A stretch of 64,000 bases of DNA, taken from the NCBI RefSeq assembly GCF_015832195.1, contig NC_052016.1, positions 31,207,129 to 31,271,128 on the forward strand, written 5' to 3'. Made by a program: the position numbers and the translations under genes. The notes below the pieces were generated by a model. That model made no database searches. It was not told where the DNA came from and was given only the letters and a program-made list of their open reading frames with translations. Shown one piece after another: positions 14,401 to 24,736 of the stretch. Every line of letters begins with the position of its first letter. The first letter of the stretch is position 1. The stretch is from Motacilla alba alba. Lineage: Eukaryota; Chordata; Aves; Passeriformes; Motacillidae.

Positions 14401-17400
14401 GATCACTGCTCTGCCCAAGTATGCCTGCAGTAGGAGGAATTCCACAGTAAAGGGTCACTACCTGTTTTGATCTTGGAGATGAACTTCCAATTGCTCTGTC
14501 TCCTGCTCTACTTTCTGGGCCCAAGTATAGTTTCTCCAAGCTCGAAGGGCCTTCAGCTGGCATCTCCAGTCAGCAAGGGCTCTGGCTTTTCCCATTTTAA
14601 TTCTATGCTCCAGAATGACTTTCAGCCAAGCAGAGAAATGTCGCTGCAAGCACTGCATGGGAGAGTTTCAAAAACCAATGAGCAAGATACAGCCTGTCAC
14701 ACAAATACTGATCCTCTCTGCCCTTTGTCTGTTCTGGTTTTCCTTTTTGAGATTCTTTTTAGAATCCTCATTTTCAACAACTATCTCAAGCATTAAAAAG
14801 AAAAGTATTGCAGAGCATGTGCAGGTTTTCTACAAAAAGCAGAAAGGGTCTAGAAAGAGACATCGTATCAAGGGGCTCTGTACTTTGGAGTGAAATGCAC
14901 TTAGTTCACCAAATATAAAGGAATGAAATGGGTGAGGAACATAAAATTTCTAGAGACACGGAAAATATCTTCAAATCTAGAAAATTTCTAAGATGCTACA
15001 GGTAAGAACACATCTGTGAATAAGTGCTGCTTAAAAAAAAACCAAATAAGCTTAGACAAAAATCAAGACATTTTCTAGAGTGAATTTATGACATGGCCTC
15101 AGCTCATCCTCGTTCCAGCAGGAAGCCAAACCTTTCCCCTATTGTGTAATTAGACTTGCTGCCTTTGGGAGTAATTTACGTTGTACAGAGCAGCAATTTG
15201 CTGTCTAATCTACCCCATAATTCTAGTCATGTCACTGCAGACACTGTTCATTTTGATCCTCCAAGTGGGTCAACTTACAGGACTCTGCTGTTCCCCTTTT
15301 GTCACAGTGCCTTTTGTTAATTGCATTCCTCTCTCGCTGAAGTCTTCAAATGGAGACTTACAAAAAAGTCAATGCATTAGCTGTTTCTTTCTGTTTTAGG
15401 AAAGTAATCAAAATGTCACTATTGCTTAGCTCAGCCAAGCTATGTCTTCTTACATTATGCCAATCCTGAATTGTTCTGTGGTTTCATTCAGGCTTATCTT
15501 CACAGCTTAAGATTGTGCTGGAGAGAGGTTGTGTACTGCTAAATAGCAGCCAAGCCCAAATCCAGCAGATGGGCAGATGGATTGAGCTGAGAATCACCAT
15601 AAAATCTACAGGATTCTTCTGCAGAAAAAAACCCTAGATGCAGATATATAGACATCAACGATGATGACTGCTCTATTAATTAAAAATATTATGGAATGGA
15701 TGGCATTCATACCTGCAGTCAGGAAATTTATTTCCTGTGCTGAGACTGCTGAGATAATACAAAATTATTCAGTACTAAAAGATCACTCTTTGGTTATGAA
15801 TATTTGATACACATTTAACCCAGAGCTGACCATGGTATCAGAATAATGAAGGTGAAACAAAGGGGTTCCTACTAGGAATTATTTAAGTTGGTTTGCATCA
15901 AAAGAGCTATTGCAGTAACACAGCAATATCCTACTGCACCGAGTGGAAGGGATCCTTGAGGAACCTGTTACTGTGGATGTGCTGGCATGCATCAACTCTC
16001 TGAGCCACTGCTCAAAATTCATCCCAGGCTCCAGCACTTCTCTTTCCTTTCCCTGCTCCTGAACTAGAGTGTGCAAGGCAATCTTTAAAATGTCTTCCCA
16101 TGCACACAATAAGGGCTTCTCAGGCCTTTTTTCTGCCATTTCCCCCTTTTATTTCCCTCCTTGAGGGAAAATAAATCTCACTTCATTTCCTTGAGGGAAA
16201 ATAAATCTGACTTCATTTCTTCCTTTGTATAAATCTCCTTATTTCTTGATTGCAGAAGCCTTTATGGTCTCATCTGTCCTGAGAGCCATTTCTAAGTGAA
16301 ATGTCCCACTGAATACACTTCAGGCACAGGCTCAGTGGGGTGAGCACCTCAGGATTTCTTGCTCCTAGTCTTGTAAGACACTTTTGGCCCTGCTTTCCTA
16401 CTTTCCTGGTATCAGGAAGTCTTTGAAAAAGTAAAAAATTCTGTATAACCAGGACTTTTTACTTCAGGTTTGCAAATGGTAGTCAAAGGCAGGTAGCTCA
16501 GAGTCTCAGATAAAGAAAGATGATGCTCACTCTCTGCTTACTGGTGTGAATCCTGCGCAGCAACTCCTGAGTCTTTCTCTGTTTCTCCTCTCCTTGCTCT
16601 TCTGTCTTTAGGGGTGGTGACACAGCAGACACCTCCTGCATTGGCAGCTTCTGAGTTTTTTCTTGTCTCTTCCCCTCCCTGCAAAGTGAACAAACACACA
16701 GATCTAATATCATGATACTCAATCTAATACCTTCTCTTTTTGACCAATTGTAAGAGAACCACCTCTACAGCTTAGAAATTTGCTGTTTATTTTAACTTGG
16801 CCTTCTTAAAAACCACCTCTGTAATGGTTTGGGGTCCCAGAGATTACACAGTCCGTGCATTTTCTTAACATAGAAGGCAGAAGAAAATAGTAAATGATGT
16901 CAGTAAATATTTCATTAAAGCATTTGTATAAAAATATTTAGGATATCAGGGCTGCCTAGGTAAATAAATGGCATCCCTATAAGGGACATTTCTGTGACAA
17001 TCCAAGCTCAGCAGAAGAAAAAAAAATAATGTTTCTGCAGAATTCTCAGCCAAGAATGCTCTTTATTCTCTCATAGTAGGGAAAGTACTGCAAGGGCTAG
17101 ACTTTCAACACAGACTTTTTTCTTTTATTTTTTTCTGTGTACTGGCATTCATGAGGCATTAGATGCTAACAAGATTGGATTTAGCCACTGAGTTGATGGA
17201 GAGAATGCACAGTGGTGCAAACAAACTGCTATTTTGTGATACAGTGCACATACTGTAATAATGGCTGAAGGGAGGATACCACTATCCTTAGCACACCTTC
17301 CCACTCATGAAAAACTTTACCACAGATGTTGGTAACAGAGGACTCCCAAAACAAAAGGTTTTGGGAGAGTTCAAAGTCAGCAACAGCTGTTTTGTTAGGG

Positions 17401-20400
17401 ATCACCACTGCTCTTATATTTAACAAAAGAACATTATAAGTCGTTTTCATATCTACACATCCCTCACACCCTTCCTTACATTCTCCAAACTTTTGCCACG
17501 GTGTACTTCTTCTCAGCCATTTCCTTTCTCAGCCTCACTATTTCCCTCTGGATCTCCTCTTCCTCCTTCTTAGCCTGCATGGCTTTCCTTCTGTCTTCCT
17601 CCTGTGCTTGGAGCCTGGCCTCAGACAGAATTGCTTTCTTCAGGGACTCTTCTTGTCTCTGAAGCTCTAAAGCCTTCTGATGCCTCATTCGGTTTTCTTT
17701 CACCTGGGCAGGAGAAAATTGGCAAAAGTCAAAGCAAACACCAAAGGTCGAAGAATTTGAAGTTCACTGTACACTGCTAGGGTGGGACACAATCCACCTT
17801 TCACATTAAGCAAGAAACCTTATCTGTAGCAAGTGCTGACTGGAGAGACTGTGCTCTTGACCAGCTAAACACGCCATGCTAGAGAGTGAAATTACATCAA
17901 TATTCCTTAATGGGAGCAAACTCAGAACTGACGGCTGTGGCAGCTCTTCCTGTCAGTCTTCAGAAAAAGGGGGGAAACCTGAACAGTTTTAGTGAAAGCT
18001 GACTATGCAAGCTACTGCTGAATGGCTGATATGCACATGGAAATGCAGTGAAGTTTCAGCTGAACTGTGAAAGAGTATCTTTGAGTAGTTGCTTCCAAGT
18101 CAGAGATTATTGCAGACTCTGAGAGAATACTGAGGAGATATCACTGAGCATTTACTCTAATCCTATAATCCTCCACCTTATTCCTTTTAACTGGGCTGCC
18201 TTGCCTGCTCACCTGCTTGTGTCTGAGCTCCATGATTATTCGTGGATCTGCAAGTTTGTTTTTTTCCTTAATCTCCTCAAGTCTAAGATGTTTCGCTATC
18301 CCACACTTCACAGCTTCACTCTGCAAAAGATGCTGGAGGTATTTCTGGACAGAGGACCTTTCCATTTCATATTCCAGATAGCTGCACAAGTCTGAAATGA
18401 GAAATTCAGATTATCTCAGGCTAGTCTGAAATGAATAAACCCTTCTGTCTCAGATCACAAAGCCTAATGTAATTAAAGGGATCACTTCCCCAGACTGTGA
18501 ATGCATTTTTGACGAATGCAGACACACTGACTGCAGTCCATTTATCCCCAGAGTCTTAATCAGTCTCCCACTGAACATGCTAGAGCAGTAACAACATTTC
18601 ATCCACTTTTTACTGTCTTGCCTCTGAGCATCTCAAATGGCTGTATAAACTTGACAGGCCACAAAAATACCTATTCACAAAAGAAAAAAAAATCTCTTTT
18701 ACTATGGTAGACATTGAATGTTTATGCAGCCATTTTATCCTATTTATGCAGCCCTACAGCAAGATGCTGTAAAGATCTGGGGGACAAAATCATCGCATTT
18801 AGTCTTGTTTCTACTGAGTCCGCTGTCCTGACCTCAAAACAACTGTTACCTTTCAATCTTTCAGACAAACCCTAAGGCCTGACTGTGGCAGCAGCTCTCT
18901 GGCCACAGAGAGCAACAGATGACTTCCCCAGGCATTTTCCTGGGGAAGGCTGTGAGAAGATGAGAGAAAAGAATGAGAAACAATTCTTATCTCCACTTGC
19001 TGCACCTGTTGTGCACATGTGGAATGTGTTATGGAGATTGTTTACCAAAGGGCGATTTCTTAATTGAACACTGGATGGTGTTTGGGGGGATTGACCAATA
19101 AGGTCAAAGCGGTATCGGACTGTCTGTAAGGGTTACGAGCTTCTCAATAAGTATAGTATAATATAGTATAGTAGAATAAAGTGACTGATCAGCCTTTCTG
19201 GAATCATGGAGTCAATATTAATTATTACCCAGCTGGGGGCCTGCAGCAACACCTGATCTCCTTCCCCAGCACAGCCTCAGAGAGGAAACCAGGACCTGCT
19301 TTGCAGTGCTCTCACCATCAAAGTGCTCATACTTTGGAGGGGCTGCAGAAGGCTCTTCTTGAAGGACAGAGTCAACTTCCTCTTCTCCACTGCTCAGCTC
19401 CAGTTGCAGTTGGGATTTCATCCAGTTATTGAGCAGCTCCTGGGCTACCATGAAGAAAGAGACTGATGACTTCACTTGCTTAAAAAAACCCATATGGCTA
19501 AGCGTAAACTAGCAATAGTTGGGATAGTTATATCACATGCTAGGAATGACTGAAACCTGATCTGCAACAGGAAATGGAATAAAGCTAATAGTTCTGCTCT
19601 CATCTTCTTGATCTGTAAAAGAACAGGAAGAGAAGGTGGCAAACGTTTTCCCTGTCATGTATATCAGAAATTAACTCTTCTCCATCTCATTTAACTATGA
19701 TTCTGCAGGCATTTAGATCACTTGTGATTATTTTCTAGCATTTATCAAGGAGATGGAATTCACATGATGTAATACATAATTTAGATAGCTTTCATATGTT
19801 TTACCACTGCACTTGCAGACACCTAGATGGTTTCCACATATGCAGCTGTCCTGGGTTGACTATATGATGCTTTTATACCCAGTCATCTTGTTCTGTTTAT
19901 GCTGAATAATAAGTTTTGCACCGTTAAGACTTGTTCCAGAGAGTGAAGTGGGGAGAGAGAAGAAGCGTGGAGTTTGTTTTCAGACACTGCACTGACTCCT
20001 CCACATTTCTTCTCCTGGACTGTGTTGTCTGCAGATGGACAGACAACAGGACAGAGCTCTTCTTTGTTTTACTTAGTTTTAGCTAGCTGAGGCAAAGAAG
20101 TTCCCTGGACTGTGTTTTTTTTCTCCTTTTCTTTGGACCTCTTTAAACCTGCTCTGGACCGAACACCCAGAAGAGCACCGGCAGCTCACACCTGTGGCCT
20201 GCTGGGCCTGGGCCGTGGCATTTCCAGCGCTGGAGGGACTGCTAAGAGACTGAGTGAGCTGAGCTGCAACCTGGGGAGGGGACTGTTCTGAGTTTGTCAT
20301 CTCATTTGGAGCAGCAAGAGGTTTTATTGTTTAATATTTTTTAGGTCTTATTGTTTAATAAACAGGTTTTTTTTCACTTTTCTCCAAGGAGGTATTTTCT

Positions 20401-23400
20401 CCTGAACCGGTTGGGGAGAGGGCCCAATTGAATCTGCTTTTCTAGAGGAGCCCCTTTGGGGGTTCTCTCCCAAATTTGCCCTGAACCAGGACAGCAGCCA
20501 AGGCTGTCATATGCTAAATTCAAAAGAACCACTGTTTGGACAAACTTTTGCTTCATGTGTACAGGTTCACCCTTTGCAAGTACCACAGAAGCAACTGGTG
20601 AGTCTAATGACAAATCCGTCAGGTGGCAAACTTCACCTGGGACTCAGAGTTAAGACTGCAGCTACAGGAATGCACTCATGATGGATGTGGTACTCCTCAG
20701 CAAGCTCAAATGCCTAATGAACAACTGGGTATGAAGTCCTTCAATGGACTGTTTGCATCTCCATTCTTTTCCATGGAAAAATGAAAAAAATCCTTTTTCA
20801 GAATTTCTTCTCAAAAGCAAGGTCAGCTCATGTGTCTGCTGCCTCAACAAACCAGCTGGCCTTGCTGCATGGGTGGTCAAGCTGCTCCTGAAGCAGGACA
20901 CAGGGCAAACTGCAAGGCATCAGGAGCAGCCCCATGAGAAGCAGAACCATCCTCAGCCATCCATGCGGTGAGGATGGACAAAGAGCCGGGATCCCAGCAG
21001 CCATTCACTCCAGCAGGAGTCATAACACAGGGTAAGACATACAGTCAATGGACAGGAGCAAGCAGCTGCTCCTCACATGCACTCGTAACACACAGTGAAG
21101 ATACTCCCAGGTATTTCTAAGGCAATAAAGCCTTTTTCAGACTTTGTTTCAAACTTTGTTTGAAAATTGTGAGTTTTTTGAAGAAAACATAAATCTAATG
21201 TTTGTTGTCCTTCAAATCACTTTTATTCTCTTTCATAATCTCTCCAGCCAGATCAGGGACAGGGAAATATATCTGATAACAGAAAGAACAGCAGAAAACA
21301 ACTTGCCACTTGGGGAAGGGTTATTTTTTCACTGGGATTTGTGATCTTCTTGTAACTAGAGTAAAAGTCTTTACAAAGTCAGCTTTGTGTAGTTACTACC
21401 ACGAAGTATTGTAATAATGGATTCCAGGTAAAAGAATTTCAGTTGAGTTAGGAACAATTCTGAGGAACTGGTAGCTATAAAAAGGAAAATCCTAGCAGAA
21501 AATGGCAAACAAAAATAATAAAGAAACATGAGGAAAGCAAGCAACCTTTCCACCAAAGAAAAGACAAGGCTCTTCACCACAGCAAAGACAGCTCCTTTGG
21601 AGCCATTGGCTGTGTAATGCATTCAGACAGGGCACTGTAAGCAGGTAAGTGTATTCCATGCTGTTAGCTGAACCCTTGATGATTACAAGTGAAAAAGCTG
21701 ACTTCCTGGATTGAAGTGGATGCTGTTAAGATGTGTCATCATCTTGTTCTGTGACGCTGGCTTTTGATTCTTAAAAGAATGGTTAACTCAGTTTTTGAAA
21801 TACTCTCTTCCATCAGCTTTTTACACTGCAGACATATTTCTAGCACTGATGGGTGATAATCTCCCTCCTTTTTGTTTTTTAAACCTACCACAGCTTTACT
21901 TTTAAACTTCAGCAAGCACTTTTGGCTGCAGGCTTTACAAAATAAATATTTATTTAAGTAACTACAATGGAAAATTTTGCATGGGAATCAAAACAAAACC
22001 ACACTGTTATTCACAGATGTGAAATTTACACAGAGCAACTCCATTTCCACAACTAATCTGCTATCATAAATATGTCAGGTGATTTCACCTGGTTTCCTCT
22101 AGCGCACTAACTTGGTTTTGACCATACAGTGTATCTTCAAGGGCAGTTCTTACCCTTGTCTTGACCTGGTATCTCCAGGACACAGAGAGTTTATCCTTCT
22201 CTCAGGTATGCCATTTAAGATCTGCCTTGAACTCCAGCAACTGATCCTTCTTATGCCTTTCTCCATTAGATGAAAGACATCTTACTATCAGCTGTTTGTT
22301 GTGAACTCAAGCTTTGCAAGAGCCTGTTCAGGTCAGAACCACAAAGCTGGATCAAGAACAATTCATTTTAGGCATCTTGTGGCAAGCAGAATTTTACCTC
22401 ACCTTCCTCACAGGCCTCACGATGAACTTGCAGCCGTTCTGCAGTTTCCAAACTTGTCACAGGACCCCAAGGCCTCTGTGGACACCTTGACTTTTGAAGG
22501 GAAAAAGCTTCAGAGACAGCATACTCAGAGGCTCGGTCCACTCTCTTAAATTAAAGAAAACATTTCTAAGGATATTCATTTTTACACTTCCTGTATCCAC
22601 ATTTTTCCTCCAGAGAGCAAACATCCATGGGAATGTAACATAAAAACAAGGCTGTTATAAAGGAATAGATTGTTTTGGAAATGCATTTCTACAACTGCTT
22701 GATTGCATAAACTGGACTTAGAAGTCATTAGGCAATTAACACTCATTTGGCAATTAGTGCCAAACACAGAGACTGGAGAACAGAGAACACAGAGAGCATA
22801 GAAACACCCAGCCCCTGGGGGCTGGATGGAGACTTACTGAGCTAGTGCCCAGCAACCAGCAAATATGAAATTTGATATCAGCTTTTTGTCATAGCCAGGC
22901 TGAGAAAACACCTGTCCCATATTCATCTTTCTGAAATATTAATGGTCCTGACGTGTCACTGTCTTTTCACAAGTAACACTTGTGCCCCAGACAGTCCAGA
23001 TTTCTGAACTCCTTCCCTCTATGCTGCTGCCAGAGACCCAGGATACTGCCTGAGGAAGCAGATACACACTCCTACCTGCCACAAGAAGCAGGCTGAATGT
23101 TGAGAGCCTGGGTGTGCCCAAGGAAGCAAAACAAATTCATTTTATTTCATTTATTTTATTAAAATTCATTTTATTTATAGAATTCATTTTGTTTGATGTC
23201 AGGTGGTTGCAGGTGCAGGACACAGTACTTTGGAGTAAATCTCTTGTATTAATTGACCAAAAAACCTGCAGCACTCCTCAACAGCAAGTTTTTGTGTTGA
23301 GTTTTATGCATAGCAACAAAACACCTTATCCAAACAGTTAAAGAGTCTGGCTTAGAAGGTACCTTTACAGGTCATATAGTCCAGCCTCCCTAGCATGAGC

Positions 23401-24736
23401 AGGGACATCTTTGATAACACCAAGTTGGATGGGAATGTTGCTCTACTTGAGGGCAGGAAGGCTCTGCAGAAGGTCTGGACAGGCTGGACTGATGGGCTGA
23501 GACCAATTGCATGAAGTTCAACAAGGTCAAGGGCCAGGTCCTGCACTGGGGTCACAACACCAAGCAGCACCACAGGGTGACGGAAGAGTGGCTGGAAAGC
23601 TGCCTGGCAGAAAAGGAGCTGGGGGGCTGGCTGACAGCAGCTAAACATGAGCCAGCAGTGTGCTCAGGTGGCCAGGAAGGCCAATGACATCCTGGCCAGT
23701 ATCAGCAATATCGTGGCCAGTAGGACCAGGGCAGTGATTGTTCCCCTGTACTCAGCACTGGTCAGGCTGCCTTGAGTCGTATGTTCACTTTTGGATCCCT
23801 AAATGCAGGAAAGACACTGAGGTGTGTATTCAGAAGTCAAAGCTTCCAAAAGGTCTAGAGGAGCAGCTGAGGGAACTGGGATTGTTTAGTGTGGAGAAAT
23901 GGAGGCTCAGGGGTGAACTTGTCACTCTCTACAACCACCTGAAAGGAGGATGTAGCCAGGTGGGGGTTGGTCTCTCCTCCCAGGTAACAAGTGACAGGAT
24001 AAGGGGGAATAGCCTCAAGTTTTGTTAGGGATATTTAGATTGGATATTAGGAAAAATCTCCTCACTGAAAGGGAGACCAGGCATTGGAACAGGCTGCCCA
24101 GGAAAGAGGTTGAGTCACCATCTCTGGAAGTGTTCGAACCACCTGTGGATGTGGCACTTCGGGTCATAGTTTGGTGGTAAACACGGTGGGGCTGAATTAA
24201 TGGCTGGACTCAATGGTCTTAGAGCTCTTTTCCAACCTTAATGATTCTGTGATCTTCAACCACCTCAGGTTACTCAGAGCCCCGTCTAACCTGATCCTGA
24301 ATGCCACTGCGCAAGTTATTCAGCCTTGGCCCATTGTTCCAAGCTACCCAAACCTCGGCAGGGACTAAGGGAAACAACAGCGTTCCAACCTCCCGTGCCT
24401 CTTTCTGAACCCAAGGTGCACAATGCCAGCTTCAGCGCCTTTCGCTCGAGTTCAGCGCAGATTTCCCACCCGCCGGCAGGCCGCACGGCCCTGGGCAGCC
24501 TCATCCGTGATCCTGACCCTGCCGTGCCAACTGCCCGCGACCCCAAGGAAGCGGGATCGCAGGGAAGCGTCCCGCCCCCGGCGGCCCCCGCGCCGCTGAG
24601 GCGAGCGGACCGCGCTCCCCCCGCCGTGCCCCATTACCTGCGGGAGGCGCTGGCCGCGGGGAGGCCCCAGCCGCTGCCCCGACAGGGCCATGGCCGAGCC
24701 GGGAACCGCCGTCCGCCGCCCGCCCCTCTCGGCCAT
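4991..24736 (-). CDS. CCDC191: CCDC191 (KIAA1407), coiled-coil protein, 15 coding exons
   Basis: Gene span on the minus strand. Coding exons are 24736-24638, 22544-22403, 19444-19316, 18391-18213, 17703-17480, 16678-16531, 14652-14462, 13734-13488, 12159-11682, 9550-9468, 8421-8320, 7284-7141, 6074-5922, 5535-5381 and 5231-4991. Every splice phase matches, giving 2715 nt and 904 residues (human is about 936). Residues 184-257 and 614-690 are highly charged Lys/Glu/Arg coiled coils. Residues 308-400 and 690-850 carry repeated Leu/Phe-x-x-Trp segments (for example [33 protein letters not shown]) resembling SFI1-type centrin-binding repeats. The name rests on position beside QTRT2 and DRD3 plus the coiled-coil character; the molecular role is not established, and a centrosomal or ciliary role is inference. 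A second in-frame Met lies at 24691. The 3' end has an alternative model (see findings). Confidence 0.88.
5381..5535 (-). CDS. CCDC191: CCDC191 coding exon 14 (Trp repeats)
   Basis: Acceptor ccccag|TACAAGG, donor AACAA|gtgagt. It encodes [17 protein letters not shown], then [16 protein letters not shown], a Trp-dense repeat. Exit phase 2. Confidence 0.92.
5922..6074 (-). CDS. CCDC191: CCDC191 coding exon 13 (Trp repeats)
   Basis: Acceptor acacag|GTGGCAC. It encodes [19 protein letters not shown] and [14 protein letters not shown]. The donor AAAG|gttggc is weak (T at +3, G at +4, G at +5) but is the only one that keeps phase 0 with exon 14. Confidence 0.85.
7141..7284 (-). CDS. CCDC191: CCDC191 coding exon 12
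   Basis: Acceptor tttgcag|AAAGAAC, donor CTAGTG|gtaagt. The coiled coil ([20 protein letters not shown]) runs into another Trp repeat ([16 protein letters not shown]). Phase 0 both sides. Confidence 0.92.
8320..8421 (-). CDS. CCDC191: CCDC191 coding exon 11 (coiled coil)
   Basis: Acceptor cttcaag|GCCCAG, donor AAGCTG|gtgacc. 34 codons of Arg/Glu/Lys coiled coil, starting [20 protein letters not shown]. It continues the helix of exons 10 and 12. Phase 0 both sides. Confidence 0.88.
9468..9550 (-). CDS. CCDC191: CCDC191 coding exon 10 (coiled coil)
   Basis: Acceptor tctgtag|GGATGG, donor AAACTG|gtaagg. It encodes a 27-residue charged helix starting [17 protein letters not shown]. Exit phase 0. 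Confidence 0.88.
11409..11437. repeat. Poly(T) tract, 29 bases
   Basis: An uninterrupted run of T on the plus strand (A in the CCDC191 sense direction), about 245 bp into the intron after exon 9. No flanking retroposon sequence was recognised, so it is listed as a homopolymer tract only. Confidence 0.95.
11682..12159 (-). CDS. CCDC191: CCDC191 coding exon 9 (longest)
   Basis: A long pyrimidine tract and ccctag|CCAACTG open a 159-codon exon. It begins [18 protein letters not shown], includes [16 protein letters not shown] and a Gln-rich helix ([18 protein letters not shown]). The donor chosen is CAGG|gtcagt, because only an exit in phase 1 joins exon 10 in frame; the nearby gtatac gives the wrong phase. 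Confidence 0.82.
13488..13734 (-). CDS. CCDC191: CCDC191 coding exon 8
   Basis: Acceptor attcag|GAAAAC, donor GACAAG|gtaaat. It starts [16 protein letters not shown], with a Trp repeat ([11 protein letters not shown]), then a basic helix and a low-complexity tail rich in Gly, Asn and Gln. Exit phase 0. Confidence 0.9.
14462..14652 (-). CDS. CCDC191: CCDC191 coding exon 7 (Trp repeats)
   Basis: Acceptor catgcag|TGCTTG, donor AACAG|gtagtg. It encodes [19 protein letters not shown] and [18 protein letters not shown], Trp-containing helical repeats spaced like SFI1 repeats. Exit phase 2 fits exon 8. Confidence 0.9.
16161..16220. repeat. 30-bp tandem duplication
   Basis: Two copies of a unit beginning TTGAGGGAAAATAAATCT occur at 16161-16190 and 16191-16220. 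They differ at one internal base (C/G) and at the last base (C/T), indicating a recent duplication within the CCDC191 intron between exons 6 and 7. Confidence 0.9.
16531..16678 (-). CDS. CCDC191: CCDC191 coding exon 6
   Basis: Acceptor tttgcag|GGAGG, donor CAGAGA|gtgagc. Begins [16 protein letters not shown] and ends [16 protein letters not shown]. An upstream gtaagc 9 nt earlier would break the phase with exon 7, so the gtgagc donor is chosen. Confidence 0.82.
17480..17703 (-). CDS. CCDC191: CCDC191 coding exon 5 (coiled coil)
   Basis: Acceptor tgcccag|GTGAAAG, donor AGAAT|gtaagg. It encodes an uninterrupted charged helix (residues 184-257), with segments such as [16 protein letters not shown] and [20 protein letters not shown]. 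Exit phase 2. Confidence 0.92.
18213..18391 (-). CDS. CCDC191: CCDC191 coding exon 4
   Basis: Acceptor tttcag|ACTTG, donor CAAGCAG|gtgagc. It encodes [19 protein letters not shown] and then a Lys/Glu-rich helix ([19 protein letters not shown]). Entry phase 1, exit phase 0. Confidence 0.9.
18884..19251 (+). mobile_element. Solo LTR (endogenous retrovirus), 368 bp
   Basis: It starts TGTGGCAGCAG and ends GCAGCAACA. It has an AATAAA at 19175-19180, preceded by a TATAGTATA-rich stretch. Flanking hexamers are CCTGAC (18878-18883) and CCTGAT (19252-19257), a target-site duplication with one mismatch. There is no internal retroviral sequence, so it is a solo LTR formed by recombination. It lies in the CCDC191 intron between exons 3 and 4, antisense to the gene. 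The sequence resembles passerine ERV LTRs from memory. Confidence 0.82.
19316..19444 (-). CDS. CCDC191: CCDC191 coding exon 3
   Basis: Acceptor ggtag|CCCAGG, donor GATG|gtgaga. It encodes [17 protein letters not shown] followed by an acidic stretch (SSGEEEVDS). Phase 1 in and out. The intron that follows contains a solo LTR ending 64 bp from this donor. Confidence 0.88.
19847..20493 (+). mobile_element. Solo LTR (ERVL-type by 5-bp duplication), 647 bp
   Basis: It starts TGTCCTGGGTTGAC and ends AACCAGGACA, so the ends form a perfect 8-bp inverted repeat (TGTCCTGG/CCAGGACA). A perfect 5-bp target-site duplication GCAGC flanks it (19842-19846 and 20494-20498). AATAAA lies at 20357-20362. The 5-bp duplication suits class III (ERVL-like) elements. 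It lies in the CCDC191 intron between exons 2 and 3, antisense to the gene. Confidence 0.92.
22403..22544 (-). CDS. CCDC191: CCDC191 coding exon 2
   Basis: The exon has no internal Met. Acceptor is aag|AGAGTGG and donor is GAAG|gtgagg. It holds 47 open codons, beginning [14 protein letters not shown] and ending [12 protein letters not shown], plus one base. Entry phase 0 matches exon 1 and exit phase 1 matches exon 3. Confidence 0.82.
23128..23190. repeat. AT-rich (ATTTT)n-like low-complexity tract
   Basis: Repeated ATTCATTTTATTT units occur in the CCDC191 intron between exons 1 and 2. No coding or regulatory signal was recognised. Confidence 0.75.
23355..23411 (-). mobile_element. CR1 fragment (older, left part, interrupted)
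   Basis: The text GGTCATATAGTCCAGCCTCC and GAGCAGGGACATCT matches the reverse complement of a CR1 3' region. It stops abruptly where a plus-strand CR1 begins and resumes after that element at about 24256. Confidence 0.75.
23412..24255 (+). mobile_element. CR1 LINE 3' end, inserted into an older CR1
   Basis: From GATAACACCAAGTTGG through recognisable CR1 phrases (GGACAGGCTGGACTGATGGG, GTTCAACAAGGTCAAGGGCC, GATTGGATATTAGGAAAAAT) to the terminal AATGATTCTGTGAT. This is the 3' end of the reverse transcriptase frame plus 3' UTR, 5' truncated, with small internal deletions (around 23835-23850). It is antisense to CCDC191, in its first intron. Confidence 0.9.
24256..24360 (-). mobile_element. CR1 fragment (older, right part)
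   Basis: The sequence AACCACCTCAGGTTACTCAGAGCCCC and the text after it, ending at CAAGCTACCCAAACC, continue the reverse-oriented CR1 that breaks off at 23411. The two pieces read as one older element split by the 23412-24255 insertion. Confidence 0.72.
24638..24736 (-). CDS. CCDC191: CCDC191 coding exon 1
   Basis: The frame opens at ATG 24736-24734 in a GCCATGG context; a second in-frame ATG in an equally good context lies at 24691-24689 (889-residue form). It ends CAG|gtaatg in phase 0. It is GC-rich and sits inside the CpG island. Confidence 0.8.

Noticed and set aside
19218..19493. Full minus-strand frame extending on both sides of CCDC191 exon 3
   Set aside because: Only 19444-19316 is bounded by splice sites in phase; the rest reads into intron and toward the solo LTR.
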